Origin: Caballeronia zhejiangensis
GTDB taxonomy: Bacteria > Pseudomonadota > Gammaproteobacteria > Burkholderiales > Burkholderiaceae
Direction of reading: 5' to 3'
DNA length: 64,000 nucleotides
Assembly: GCF_000698575.1 (NCBI RefSeq)
Contig: NZ_JFHD01000010.1
Location: forward strand, 1 to 64,000
The notes beneath the pieces were generated by a model that saw nothing but the letters and a program-made list of their open reading frames with translations, was not told the origin of the DNA and did not search any database. Every line of letters begins with the position of its first letter. Positions within the stretch are counted from its first letter, which is position 1. Positions 1-9,317 of this stretch are shown one piece after another. Position numbers and translations under genes: made by a program.

Positions 1-170
1 CCCCGAGCCGCCACGAAACCGGGATCCGGCGAAACCCCGAGCCGCCACGAAAGCGGGATCCGGCGAAACCCCGAGCCGCCACGAAAGCGGGATCCGGCGA
101 AACCCCGAGCCGCCACGAAACCGGGATCCGGCGAAACCCCGAGCCGCCACGAACACGCAATCCAGCAAAA
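1..170. repeat. Tandem 34-bp direct repeat array
   Basis: Four near-identical 34-bp units lie head to tail from 1 to 136 (1-34, 35-68, 69-102, 103-136). They differ only at one C/G position (units 1 and 4 against 2 and 3). A fifth, degenerate unit occupies 137-170. Each unit contains CGGGATCCGGCGAAA. There are no spacers, so this is not CRISPR. The array is probably cut by the window edge. It ends 12 bp before the debranching-enzyme start codon, so it forms that gene's upstream region. A related sequence recurs in a hairpin at 40183-40262. Confidence 0.95.
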
Positions 171-181
171 AAAACAAAACC

Positions 182-2119
182 ATGACACGCATCGAACGCA
201 CCGATGAATCGCCGATCGACGCTGCGCGTCTGGAAGACGAATGGCTCGAACCCGATGCTTACGGCGGTTTCGCCTCCGGCACGGTCGGCACGATGCGCAC
301 ACGTCGCTACCAAGCGCTGCTGCTGACGGCGACTCAACCGCCCGCCGGCCGTGTCGTGCTCATCAACGGCATGGAAGCATGGCTCGAAACGGGCAACGCG
401 CGTATCCCTCTGACGATGCAGCGCTACGCCCCCGACATCCTCTATCCCGACACGACCGCAAGCCTCCTTTCATTCGATACAGATCCGTGGCCCACATGGC
501 GCTACCGCATCGGTAACGACGACGCAACGATCATCGTCGCAGAAGCGTTCGTTGCAAAGGAAGCCCGCCAAACCGTCCTGCGCTGGCGTCTCGAGGGCGC
601 ATCGAAAGCGGCCAAGTTGGAAGTCCGCCCGCTGCTCTCAGGCCGCGACTACCACGCGCTGCACCACGAAAACGCGGCATTTTCCTTCGATGCCACACTG
701 GAAGGCGAGCGCGTGCAATGGCAGCCGTATGGCGATTTGCCGACGATTTGCGTCACGTCGAACGGCGCTTACGATCACGCCCCCGACTGGTATCGCAACT
801 TCTGCTACGTGCGCGAACGCGAGCGCGGACTCGATTTCACCGAAAACCTCGCGACGCCCGGCATCTTCAGCTTCGATCTCGCGCGCGGCGAAGCCGTGAT
901 GATCCTCCACGCGCACGCGGGCCACGACAAGCCGTTCGAAGACAGCGCGCTCGCGCACGCATCGCATCTCGCCTCGCGGGAAAAAGAACGGCGCGCGGCG
1001 TTCGGCTCGCGGCTCGCGCGCAGCGCCGATGCGTACGTCGTCACGCGCAATGTCGGCAAAACGATCATCGCGGGCTTTCCGTGGTTCACCGACTGGGGCC
1101 GCGACACCTTCATCTCGATGCGCGGCCTCCTGCTCGCGTCCGGCCGGCATCAGGAAGCGGAATCGATCCTGCTCGAATGGGCCGATACGATTTCCGAAGG
1201 CATGGTGCCGAACCGCTTTCCGGACAGCGGCGGCCTGCCCGAATACAACTCCGTCGATGCCTCGCTGTGGTTCGTCGTCGCCGCGCACGATTATCTGGCG
1301 ACGGGGCACGCGCACGCGGCGACGACGAGCCGCCTGCAAAGCGCCGTCGATGCGATTCTCGACGGCTATTCGCGCGGCACGCGCTTTCGTATCGCCGCCG
1401 ATGTGGACGGTCTGCTGCGCGCGGGCGTGCCCGGCGTCCAGCTCACATGGATGGACGCGAAGGCAGGCGACTGGGTCGTGACGCCGCGTATCGGCAAGCC
1501 GGTAGAGGTGCAGGCGCTGTGGATCAACGCGCTCACGATCGCGAGCGAGTGGAATCCGCGCTGGCAGGCGTTGCGCGATCGGGCGCAGTTGTCGTTCGCC
1601 GCGCGTTTCGTCGATCCGGACACGCATACGCTCTTCGATGTCGTCGACGTCGATCACGAACCCGGTCGCGTCGATCGATCGATTCGCCCGAATCAGATCT
1701 TCGCGGTCGGCGGCTTGCCGTTTCCGCTCGTCGATGGCGATATCGCGCGCGCGGTCGTCGATCAGGTCGAAACGCAACTTCTCACGCCGCCCGGTTTGCG
1801 CACGCTCGCGCCGTCCGATCCGGCCTACAGGGCGAACTACGCGGGCGGCGTGCTGGATCGCGATGGCGCGTATCACCAGGGCACCGTCTGGCCGTGGCTG
1901 ATCGGCCCGTTCGTCGAGGCGTGGGTGCGCGTGCACGGCGCGGCGGGCGCGCGCGAGCGTTTTCTGACGCCGCTCTACGCGCATCTCGATCGCTACGGTC
2001 TCGATCACGTCAGCGAAGTCGCCGATGCCGATGCGCCGCACACGCCCGGCGGGACGCCGTTTCAGGCGTGGTCGCTCGCGGAGCTCCTGCGCATCGAAAA
2101 GCTGCTCGGCGCAACCTAG
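182..2119 (+). CDS. Amylo-alpha-1,6-glucosidase / glycogen debranching enzyme
   Basis: This 645-aa cytosolic protein resembles the archaeal/bacterial-type glycogen debranching enzymes, which hydrolyse alpha-1,6 branches of alpha-glucans. The N-terminal third carries the GDE_N-type beta domain, with an early G-G-F-A-S-G-T-V segment. The C-terminal (alpha/alpha)6 catalytic domain shows GFPWFTDWGRDTFISMRGL near residue 300 and the TWMDAK...TPRIGKPVEVQALW region near 425-450. These are hallmark active-site segments of the family, and the length is normal. The ATG at 182 is the first in frame after the repeat array; no clear ribosome site is visible. It is followed after 84 bp by a second glucosidase, suggesting a two-gene alpha-glucan or osmolyte-sugar operon. 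The exact substrate is inferred. Confidence 0.85.
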   Translation: MTRIERTDESPIDAARLEDEWLEPDAYGGFASGTVGTMRTRRYQALLLTATQPPAGRVVLINGMEAWLETGNARIPLTMQRYAPDILYPDTTASLLSFDTDPWPTWRYRIGNDDATIIVAEAFVAKEARQTVLRWRLEGASKAAKLEVRPLLSGRDYHALHHENAAFSFDATLEGERVQWQPYGDLPTICVTSNGAYDHAPDWYRNFCYVRERERGLDFTENLATPGIFSFDLARGEAVMILHAHAGHDKPFEDSALAHASHLASREKERRAAFGSRLARSADAYVVTRNVGKTIIAGFPWFTDWGRDTFISMRGLLLASGRHQEAESILLEWADTISEGMVPNRFPDSGGLPEYNSVDASLWFVVAAHDYLATGHAHAATTSRLQSAVDAILDGYSRGTRFRIAADVDGLLRAGVPGVQLTWMDAKAGDWVVTPRIGKPVEVQALWINALTIASEWNPRWQALRDRAQLSFAARFVDPDTHTLFDVVDVDHEPGRVDRSIRPNQIFAVGGLPFPLVDGDIARAVVDQVETQLLTPPGLRTLAPSDPAYRANYAGGVLDRDGAYHQGTVWPWLIGPFVEAWVRVHGAAGARERFLTPLYAHLDRYGLDHVSEVADADAPHTPGGTPFQAWSLAELLRIEKLLGAT

Positions 2120-2203
2120 CGCGGCGCGCGCGGGCCGGCGTCAAAACGCGCTAAATTACGAGACTTGCCCGTCGTTCAGCACGCCGCCATCGAGGAGTCG
2201 CCC

Positions 2204-4942
2204 ATGTCGAAATCGCGCCCCGTCAACCAGCTCGAAACCGTCGAGGGCCTGAGGCTCCATTCGAAGGACTGCCCACGCTGGCAGCGCTGGGGACCGTATC
2301 TGAGCGAACGCCAATGGGGCACCGTGCGCGAGGACTACAGCGAATTCGGCACCGCGTGGGAATACTTTCCGCACGATCATGCGCGCAGCCGCGCGTATCG
2401 CTGGGGCGAGGACGGTATCGCCGGTTTCGGCGACGACAAACTCAACTGGTGCATCTCGCTCGCGCTCTGGAACGGCTGCGATCCGATCATCAAGGAGCGG
2501 CTCTTCGGTCTGACGAACCAGGAAGGCAATCACGGCGAGGACGTGAAGGAACTGTACTTCTACATCGACGGCACGCCGACGCATTCCTACATGCGCATGC
2601 TCTACAAGTATCCGCATGCGGCGTATCCGTATGCCGATCTCGTCGATGAAAACGCGCGGCGCGGCGCCGACATGCCCGAATACGAAGTGCTCGACACGGG
2701 CGTGTTCGACGACGCGCGTTACTTCGATGTGCAGGTCGAATACGCGAAGCACACGCCGGACGACATCGTGATGCGCGTGACGATCGAGAATCGCAGCGAC
2801 GTGCGGGCCGCGCTCGACGTGCTGCCGCAAATCTGGGCGCGCAATACCTGGTCGTGGAAGCCGACGCCGATCAAGCCCTCGCTGAAGGTGGAAACGGTGC
2901 AGGGCGAAGGCACCTACGTGCTCGCCGAACAGGGCGCGCACGAACCGATGGTCGTCACCGCGTGGTCGCCGGACGCGAGCGCGATGGAATGGCTCTTCTG
3001 CGAGAACGAGACCAACGTCAGGCGTCTCTTCCACATGGAAGGCACGGGACCGTTCAAGGACGGCTTCAACGATTACATCCTGCAAGGCGACGAAGACGCG
3101 ATTCGCCGCGACAAGGGCACGCGCGCGGCCGCGCACGCGCATCTCGAACTGGAGCCGCTCGGCAAGGCGGTCGTGTATCTGCGCTGGCGGCCCGAGTCCG
3201 CGCCGGACGCCGTGCCGCTCGACGTCGATGGTCTCTTCGCGCGACGCATCGCGGAAGCCGACGAGTTTTACGGCGCGCTGCAGCACGATATCGCCGATGC
3301 CGATCAGCGGCTCGTGCAACGCCAGGCACTCGCCGGCATGCTGTGGTCGAAGCAGTACTATCAGTTCGATGTGACGCGCTGGCTCGACGGCGATCCGCTT
3401 CAGCCGAAGCCGCCGAAGCAGCGGCGCACCGGACGCGATTCGGACTGGCGGCATCTGTGCAACGCGGACATCGTGTCGATGCCGGACAAGTGGGAATATC
3501 CGTGGTACGCGTCGTGGGATCTCGCGTTTCATGCGGCGGCGTTCGCGCTCATCGATCCGGAGTTCGCGAAACGTCAGTTGCTATTGCTAGTGAAGGACCG
3601 CTATCAGCATCCGAACGGTCAATTGCCCGCGTACGAATGGGCTTTCGGCGATGCCAATCCGCCCGTGCACGCGTGGGCGACGTGGCGCGTCTACGAGATC
3701 GACCGCGCGATCACCGGCAAGGGCGATCGCGATTTTCTGGAACTCGTGTTCCACAAGCTGCTGCTCAACTTCTCATGGTGGGTGAATCGCAAGGATGCCG
3801 ACGGCAAGAACATTTTCCAGGGCGGCTTTCTCGGCCTGGACAACGTGGGCATCTTCGATCGCTCGTCGCCGCTGCCGACGGGCGGCCACATCGATCAGGC
3901 CGACGGCACCGCATGGATGGCCGCGTACGCGCTCGATCTGATGCGTATCGCGCTCGAGCTCGCATACGCGAACAAGGTGTTCGTCGATATCGCCGTGAAG
4001 TTCTTCGAGCACTTCCTGTATATCGCGGAAGCGGTGAGCTGCGAGGACGATTGCGACACCGGTCTCTGGGACAGCGAGGACGAGTTCTTCTACGACAAGC
4101 TGCGCCTGCCCGACGGAACCAATGTGCCGATGCGCGTGCGGTCCATCGTCGGGCTGATTCCGCTTTTCGCCGTGCATGTGCTGGAGCCGAAGGTGTATCG
4201 CTCGCTGCCGGAATTGCGCGAACGGCTGCACTGGTTTCTCGAACATCGAACGGATCTTTCGAGGCTCGTGTCGCGCTGGAACGTGGCGGGTCAGGGCAAC
4301 AGCGTGCTGCTGTCGCTGTTGCGCGGGCATCGCATGAAGGCGCTGCTCAGGCGCATGCTCGACGAAACCGAATTCCTTTCCGATCACGGCGTGCGCGCGC
4401 TGTCACGCGTGCATCTCGATAACCCGTTCGTCTTCTATCACAACAGCGAAAGCTTCGGCATCCAGTATCTTCCGGCGGAATCCGACTCGCGCGTGTTCGG
4501 CGGCAATTCGAACTGGCGCGGTCCGGTGTGGATGCCGGTCAACTATCTGCTGATCGAATCGATCCACGAGTTTCATCGCTATTACGGCGATGATTTTCGC
4601 GTCGAATATCCGACGGGCTCGGGACAGAAGTTTTCGCTCGCGCAAATCGCCGACGAACTCGCGCGCCGCGTGACCACGCTCTTTCTGCTCGACAAGAACG
4701 GCGAGCGTCCGGTGATGGCTGCCTATCCGCTGCTACAGGCCGATCCGCGTTCGCGTGATCTCGTGCTCTTTCACGAGTATTTTCATGGCGACAACGGGCG
4801 CGGCGTGGGCGCGTCGCATCAGACGGGCTGGAGCGGGCTCGTCGCGCTGTTGCTGCATCCGCATGCGACGGGGCCGTCCGGCGTCGTGCCGCTCGCCGGC
4901 GAAGCCGATGCCGATGTTCAGGAGTTCGCAGGAGCGAAATGA
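2204..4942 (+). CDS. GH63-like (MGH1-type) glucosidase
   Basis: A 912-aa glycoside hydrolase of the GH63/mannosylglycerate-hydrolase-like superfamily. Such proteins have an (alpha/alpha)6 barrel and cleave alpha-glucosides or glucosylglycerate-type solutes. Visible family features include the tryptophan-rich N-terminus (CPRWQRWGPYLSERQWGTVRED), the central segment WEYPWYASWDLAFH, PTGGHIDQADGTAWMA, and a C-terminal glycine/tryptophan-rich stretch ending SHQTGWSGLVALLLHPH. The reading frame is open upstream to a TTG at 2165. The ATG at 2204 is preferred because GAGGAG lies just upstream. No signal peptide is seen, so it is cytosolic. Clustering with the debranching enzyme supports intracellular alpha-glucan or compatible-solute turnover. 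Substrate specificity cannot be read from sequence. Confidence 0.82.
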   Translation: MSKSRPVNQLETVEGLRLHSKDCPRWQRWGPYLSERQWGTVREDYSEFGTAWEYFPHDHARSRAYRWGEDGIAGFGDDKLNWCISLALWNGCDPIIKERLFGLTNQEGNHGEDVKELYFYIDGTPTHSYMRMLYKYPHAAYPYADLVDENARRGADMPEYEVLDTGVFDDARYFDVQVEYAKHTPDDIVMRVTIENRSDVRAALDVLPQIWARNTWSWKPTPIKPSLKVETVQGEGTYVLAEQGAHEPMVVTAWSPDASAMEWLFCENETNVRRLFHMEGTGPFKDGFNDYILQGDEDAIRRDKGTRAAAHAHLELEPLGKAVVYLRWRPESAPDAVPLDVDGLFARRIAEADEFYGALQHDIADADQRLVQRQALAGMLWSKQYYQFDVTRWLDGDPLQPKPPKQRRTGRDSDWRHLCNADIVSMPDKWEYPWYASWDLAFHAAAFALIDPEFAKRQLLLLVKDRYQHPNGQLPAYEWAFGDANPPVHAWATWRVYEIDRAITGKGDRDFLELVFHKLLLNFSWWVNRKDADGKNIFQGGFLGLDNVGIFDRSSPLPTGGHIDQADGTAWMAAYALDLMRIALELAYANKVFVDIAVKFFEHFLYIAEAVSCEDDCDTGLWDSEDEFFYDKLRLPDGTNVPMRVRSIVGLIPLFAVHVLEPKVYRSLPELRERLHWFLEHRTDLSRLVSRWNVAGQGNSVLLSLLRGHRMKALLRRMLDETEFLSDHGVRALSRVHLDNPFVFYHNSESFGIQYLPAESDSRVFGGNSNWRGPVWMPVNYLLIESIHEFHRYYGDDFRVEYPTGSGQKFSLAQIADELARRVTTLFLLDKNGERPVMAAYPLLQADPRSRDLVLFHEYFHGDNGRGVGASHQTGWSGLVALLLHPHATGPSGVVPLAGEADADVQEFAGAK

Positions 4943-5094
4943 GGCGTGAATCGCGGTGGCATCGCGTTTTGCGGGGTTCGGCGAAAGTCAAGCGCCACAG
5001 GTCGAAAGCGTTGTTAGGAATTGTCTGGTATTACTCATCGCTCCAACTGCGTAAGTTTGTGGAAACACAAATTGATAACAGTCTGGAGGACAAA

Positions 5095-5583
5095 ATGGCG
5101 CAGTCCATTAGCGCATATTCTCTCAGCGGCTACCAAATGGGCTTGGGCGCTGGCGGCCGCGCTCATATCGAACACGAACATTGCCCGCCGTTCGCCATCG
5201 TCATGCTGGTGTTCGCCGCCGCAATGCTCGGCGGCGTCTGGTTCAGCGGCGAATTCAACAGCTTCGCCGCCGGGTTGATCGCGTGGGCCGGCATCCTCGC
5301 CATGCTGGGCGCATGCGCCGATCGCTGGTTCAGCGGCGCCGCCGCGCTCGAACGCCGTATCCGTCAGCGCGAGAGAGCGCGATGCCGCGTGCTTGGCGGC
5401 ATCGCGTCGCGCAGCGGTTTCAGGCAGCAATGGCCTGACTGGACGACGTCAGCAGCACGGGAATGGACTTCGACGTCGGCGTACCGGCGCCATCCGCAAC
5501 CGATGACAGCGGCACGAGCGGGTTGGTCTCCGGATAATACGCACCGAGACAGCCACGCGGAATGTCGTATTCGACGAGCTTGA
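5095..5583 (+). CDS. Small membrane protein with antisense-overlapping tail
   Basis: A 162-aa protein I do not recognise. The ATG at 5095 follows a good ribosome site (CTGGAGG) and starts MAQSISAYSLSGYQMG. Two hydrophobic helices follow at about residues 40-56 and 60-78, suggesting a small inner-membrane protein. After about residue 95 the sequence becomes Arg-rich and low in complexity. The last 164 nt run antisense into the 3' end of the convergent oxidoreductase gene, so the native C-terminus may be short or degraded. An 11-bp perfect hairpin (5378-5388 with 5396-5406) lies inside the ORF, just before the overlap. A small TTTGTG-GAAA-CACAAA hairpin sits in the leader at 5056-5071. The N-terminal part is well supported; the tail is doubtful. 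Confidence 0.6.
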   Translation: MAQSISAYSLSGYQMGLGAGGRAHIEHEHCPPFAIVMLVFAAAMLGGVWFSGEFNSFAAGLIAWAGILAMLGACADRWFSGAAALERRIRQRERARCRVLGGIASRSGFRQQWPDWTTSAAREWTSTSAYRRHPQPMTAARAGWSPDNTHRDSHAECRIRRA

Positions 5584-7735
5584 AACCGTCTACGCGACGC
5601 TCGATGCCGTCGTCCCACACGCTCGTGATATCCACCAGTTCGCCCGGCTCGAACCCGAGCATGTCGATGTCCTCGCGGTTCGCGAACAGCACGCGCCGCT
5701 GTCCGTACACGCCGCGGTAGCGATCGTCGAGACCGTAGATCGTCGTGTTGTACTGATCGTGCGAACGCGTCGTCATCAGCGTCATGAGACGGTCGCCGTA
5801 CAGCGCACGGGCGCGGTGGATCGGCGTATCGACCGCGATCCTGTGCACGATGAACTGCGCCTTGCCGCTCGGCGTCTTCCAGACGCGATCGCGCGAGGCC
5901 ACGCCGAGATGAAAACCGCCCGGCTGCTTCAGGCGTTCGTTGTAGCGCTCGAAACCGTCGAGCACTTTTTCGATGCCATCGCGGATCAGCGCGTAGTCGC
6001 CCTCATGTGCGCGCCAGTCGACCTTGGCCGAGCCGAGCGTCGCGTGCGCCATGCGTGCGACGATCGCGACTTCGGAAAGCAGATTCGCCGAGGCCGGCTT
6101 GTTCATGCCGTAAGAAATGTGCACCATGCTCATCGAATCCTCGACGGACACGCCTTGCGGCACGCCGTTCTGAACATCGATCTCGGTGCGGCCGAGCGTC
6201 GGCAGAATGAGCGCGTCGCGGCCGTGTACGAGATGGCTGCGGTTGAGCTTTGTCGTGATGTGCACCGTGAGATCGCACGAGCGCATCGCTTCCCAGGTGC
6301 GCGGCGTGTCGGGCGTCGCGATCGAAAAATTTCCGCCCAGGCCGATAAACACCTTCACCTTGCCTTCGAGCATCGCGTGAATCGTTTCGACGACGTCGTA
6401 GCCATGCTCGCGCGGGGGCTCGAAATCGTAGGCCGCGCCGAGCCGGTCGAGAAACGCCTGCGTCGGTTTTTCCTCGATGCCGACCGTGCGGTCGCCCTGC
6501 ACGTTCGAATGGCCGCGCACCGGACATAAGCCCGCGCCGCGCCGTCCGATATTCCCGCGCATCATCATCAGGTTCGAAAGCAGTTGAATGGTCGGCACGG
6601 AGTTCTTGTGCTGCGTGAGGCCCATGCCCCACGTCGAGATGACGGCGCGGCCTTTCGCGTAGATGTCGGCGAGATTCAGCAGATCGTCCATCTCCACGCC
6701 CGATTCCGCGATGATCGCGTCCCAGCTTTCGGCGCGCAGGTCGTCGGCGAAGGCGTCGAAGCCGACCGTGTGCTCCGCGATGAAATCGACGTCGAGCACG
6801 CGCTCGCCACCGTTCGCGCGCGCGGCGTCGTCGAGTTCGATCACGCGCTTCGCCACGCCTTTGATCAGCGCGAAGTCGCCGCCGACTTTCGGGCGGATGA
6901 ACACCGAACTGATCTTCACGCCCTTCGGCGAGAGCATGTCGAGCGTGTGCTGCGGGCTCGCGAAACGTTCGAGGCCGCGCTCCTTCAGCGGATTGATCGA
7001 CACGATGGTCGCGCCGCGTTTCGCGCACTCGCGCAACTCGCCGAGCATGCGCGGATGGTTCGTCGCCGGATTCTGGCCGAAGAGTAGCAGCGTGTCGGCG
7101 TGTTCGAAGTCGTCGAGCGTGACGGTGCCCTTGCCGATGCCGACGGTATGCGGCAAGCCGCGGCTCGTCGCTTCGTGGCACATGTTCGAGCAATCGGGGA
7201 AATTGTTCGTGCCGTACATCCGCACAAACAATTGATACAGAAAAGCGGCTTCGTTGCTCGCACGGCCGGACGTGTAGAACGCGGCGCGATCGGGATCGTC
7301 GAGTTTTTTCAGATGCGAGGCGATGAGTTCGAACGCATCGTCCCAGTCGATCGGCACATAGCGGTCGCGCTTTGCGTCGTAGACGAGCGGATCGGTCAGC
7401 CTGCCGTGCTGCTCCAGTTCGTAATCGCTCTGCGTCATCAGCGACGAAACCGTGTGCTCCTCGAAGAACGCGGGCGTCACGCGCTTGCTCGTCGCTTCGG
7501 CGGCGACGGCCTTGACGCCGTTCTCGCAGAATTCGAAGGTCGAGCCGTGCTCGCGGTCGGGCCACGCGCAGCCGGGGCAATCGAAGCCGTCCGGCTGATT
7601 CTGCTTGAAGAGCGTCTTGTAGTTGCCACCCGCCACCTTCTCCTTGACGAGATTGATGGCGACCTGCTTCAGCGCGCCCCAGCCGGCGGCGGGATGCGTA
7701 TAGGGTTCGATGCGTTCTTCGGGCTTCTTGAACAT
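5420..7735 (-). CDS. FdhF/YdeP-family molybdopterin oxidoreductase
   Basis: A 771-aa cytosolic molybdopterin (bis-MGD) oxidoreductase of the FdhF/YdeP type, annotated elsewhere as formate-dehydrogenase-like alpha subunit. The N-terminus has FDCPGCAWPDRE (C53, C56), typical of this subfamily. There is no classic four-Cys 4Fe-4S motif. SNMCHEATS places C186 at the position expected to ligand molybdenum. The MGD-binding regions (LLLFGQNPATNHPRM, GNIGRRGAGLCPVRGHSNVQGDR) and the C-terminal molydopterin dinucleotide-binding domain (TTRSHDQYNT) are intact. The physiological substrate of the subfamily is poorly defined; in E. coli ydeP is linked to acid resistance. It is transcribed divergently from a MocR regulator that could control it (inference). 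The 3' end overlaps a convergent small ORF. Confidence 0.88.
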   Translation of the reverse strand: MFKKPEERIEPYTHPAAGWGALKQVAINLVKEKVAGGNYKTLFKQNQPDGFDCPGCAWPDREHGSTFEFCENGVKAVAAEATSKRVTPAFFEEHTVSSLMTQSDYELEQHGRLTDPLVYDAKRDRYVPIDWDDAFELIASHLKKLDDPDRAAFYTSGRASNEAAFLYQLFVRMYGTNNFPDCSNMCHEATSRGLPHTVGIGKGTVTLDDFEHADTLLLFGQNPATNHPRMLGELRECAKRGATIVSINPLKERGLERFASPQHTLDMLSPKGVKISSVFIRPKVGGDFALIKGVAKRVIELDDAARANGGERVLDVDFIAEHTVGFDAFADDLRAESWDAIIAESGVEMDDLLNLADIYAKGRAVISTWGMGLTQHKNSVPTIQLLSNLMMMRGNIGRRGAGLCPVRGHSNVQGDRTVGIEEKPTQAFLDRLGAAYDFEPPREHGYDVVETIHAMLEGKVKVFIGLGGNFSIATPDTPRTWEAMRSCDLTVHITTKLNRSHLVHGRDALILPTLGRTEIDVQNGVPQGVSVEDSMSMVHISYGMNKPASANLLSEVAIVARMAHATLGSAKVDWRAHEGDYALIRDGIEKVLDGFERYNERLKQPGGFHLGVASRDRVWKTPSGKAQFIVHRIAVDTPIHRARALYGDRLMTLMTTRSHDQYNTTIYGLDDRYRGVYGQRRVLFANREDIDMLGFEPGELVDITSVWDDGIERRVDGFKLVEYDIPRGCLGAYYPETNPLVPLSSVADGAGTPTSKSIPVLLTSSSQAIAA

Positions 7736-7811
7736 GGCTTGGCGGATGATGCTTTTTGGCTTGCGATGTCCGAAGCGTACTGTGATCCGAATCGCGCGCG
7801 GCGCACAGAAA

Positions 7812-9317
7812 ATGCGAAATAGAAGGAGTACAGTTGCGTCGATTTGCCCTAGACTTGACGCATTCCCGCTTCAGAACGAAATCCAGTTGAAACTCTACGA
7901 AAAGCTCGCCGATGAAATCGAGGAAGCCGTGCGGCGCGGCGTGTTCACGCCCGGCGAGAAGATTGCGTCGGTGCGGCAGGCGAGCCAGCAGCACGGCGTG
8001 AGCATCAAGACGGTGCTGCATGCGTACGCGATCCTGGAAAGCCGCGGGATTCTGGAGACGCGTCCGCAGTCCGGCTATTTCGTGCGCGCAAAACCGCAGG
8101 CGGGCGCGGCGCACAGTCAGCCGACGCGCGTGATCGCGACGGCATCGGAAGTCGATGTGAGCCGGCTCGTGCTTTCGACGTTGCGCAGCATCCGCGCTCA
8201 CGACGCCGTGCCGTTCGGCTCGCCGTATCCCGATCCCGAGCCGTTTCCGTGGCGGCGCATCAACCAGTACGCGAACGCGATCGCGCGGCGGCAGGCGAGT
8301 TGGAATCTCATCGACGATCTGCCGCCCGGCAATCCCGAGCTGATTCGCCAGATCGCGCGGCGTTATGCCGAAAACGGCGTGCCGGTCGATCCGGAGGAGA
8401 TCGTCATCACGGTCGGTGCGACTGAGGCGATCAACCTGAGCCTGCAGGCCGTCGCGCAGCCCGGCGACACGGTGGCCGTCGAATCGCCGACTTACTACGC
8501 GATGCTGCACGCGATCGAGCGTCTCGGGATGCGCGCGATCGAAGTGCCGACGCATCCGGCGGAAGGCATCGACATCGACGCTCTGGCGCGGATCATCGGA
8601 CGAAGAAAGATCGCCGCGTGCATGGTGATGCCGAACTTCCAGAATCCGCTCGGCTTCCAGATGCCGGACGAGCGCAAGCGCCGGCTCGTCGAATTGCTGT
8701 CCGCGCACGATATTCCGGTCATCGAAAACGATGTCTATCACGAGCTTTATTACGGCGATGCGCGCCCGTCGACGCTCAAGAACTTCGATACAAAAGGGCT
8801 CGTGCTGCATTGCGCGTCGTTTTCGAAGAGTCTGACGGCGTCGTACCGGATCGGCTGGGCGATGCCGGGACGGTATCGGGCGCAGGTCGAGAAGCTCAAG
8901 TTTCTGAACACGTTGACGACGCCATCGGTGCCGCAGGTCGCGATCGCGGATTATCTGCGGCAGGACGGCTACGACCGGCATCTGCGGCGCGTGCGCAAGC
9001 TGTATCGGCAGCAGTCGCGCATCATGAGCGCGATGGTCGAGCGCTTCTTTCCGGCGGGCACGCGCACATCGGCGCCGCAGGGCGGCTATGTGCTATGGGT
9101 GGAATTGCCGGAGCGCGTCGATTCGATGCGGCTCTATCGCGCCGCGCTCGACAGCGGCATCACGGTCGGACCGGGCTACATGTTCTCCACGCGCAACGCC
9201 TTCAGCCATTTCATCCGGCTGAACTACAGTTATCCGTGGACCGCGCAGAGCGAGGCCGCGTTGCGGCGGCTCGGCGAACTCGCGGGCAGGGAGATAACTT
9301 TGGGGATTCGCGCATGA
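7812..9317 (+). CDS. MocR-family GntR/aminotransferase-type regulator
   Basis: A 501-aa MocR-type transcription factor. A GntR winged helix occupies about residues 28-92 (KLYEKLADEIEEAVRRG, then PGEKIASVRQ). It is fused to a fold-type-I aminotransferase-like domain that binds PLP. The likely Schiff-base lysine is K339 in ASFSKSLTASYRIGW, and the NDVYHELYYGD segment is also family-typical. Such proteins usually sense PLP or an amine-containing ligand and control a neighbouring gene. The divergent molybdopterin oxidoreductase is the obvious candidate. The start is uncertain: the frame is open to 7710, ATG 7812 lies outside the divergent gene, and TTG 7887 would begin exactly at the winged helix. 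It overlaps the next gene by ATGA. Confidence 0.85.
   Translation: MRNRRSTVASICPRLDAFPLQNEIQLKLYEKLADEIEEAVRRGVFTPGEKIASVRQASQQHGVSIKTVLHAYAILESRGILETRPQSGYFVRAKPQAGAAHSQPTRVIATASEVDVSRLVLSTLRSIRAHDAVPFGSPYPDPEPFPWRRINQYANAIARRQASWNLIDDLPPGNPELIRQIARRYAENGVPVDPEEIVITVGATEAINLSLQAVAQPGDTVAVESPTYYAMLHAIERLGMRAIEVPTHPAEGIDIDALARIIGRRKIAACMVMPNFQNPLGFQMPDERKRRLVELLSAHDIPVIENDVYHELYYGDARPSTLKNFDTKGLVLHCASFSKSLTASYRIGWAMPGRYRAQVEKLKFLNTLTTPSVPQVAIADYLRQDGYDRHLRRVRKLYRQQSRIMSAMVERFFPAGTRTSAPQGGYVLWVELPERVDSMRLYRAALDSGITVGPGYMFSTRNAFSHFIRLNYSYPWTAQSEAALRRLGELAGREITLGIRA

Noticed and set aside
1..170. Possible CRISPR array at the left edge
   Set aside because: Units are contiguous with no unique spacers, and no cas genes are present in the window.
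2165..2203. TTG start for the GH63-like gene
   Set aside because: The ATG at 2204 has a good GAGGAG site and better matches the family N-terminus.
6003..8981. Minus-strand ORF of 992 codons crossing the oxidoreductase and MocR genes
   Set aside because: It is Arg-rich, lies across two better-supported genes in other frames, and shows no family features. High-GC DNA produces such long shadows.
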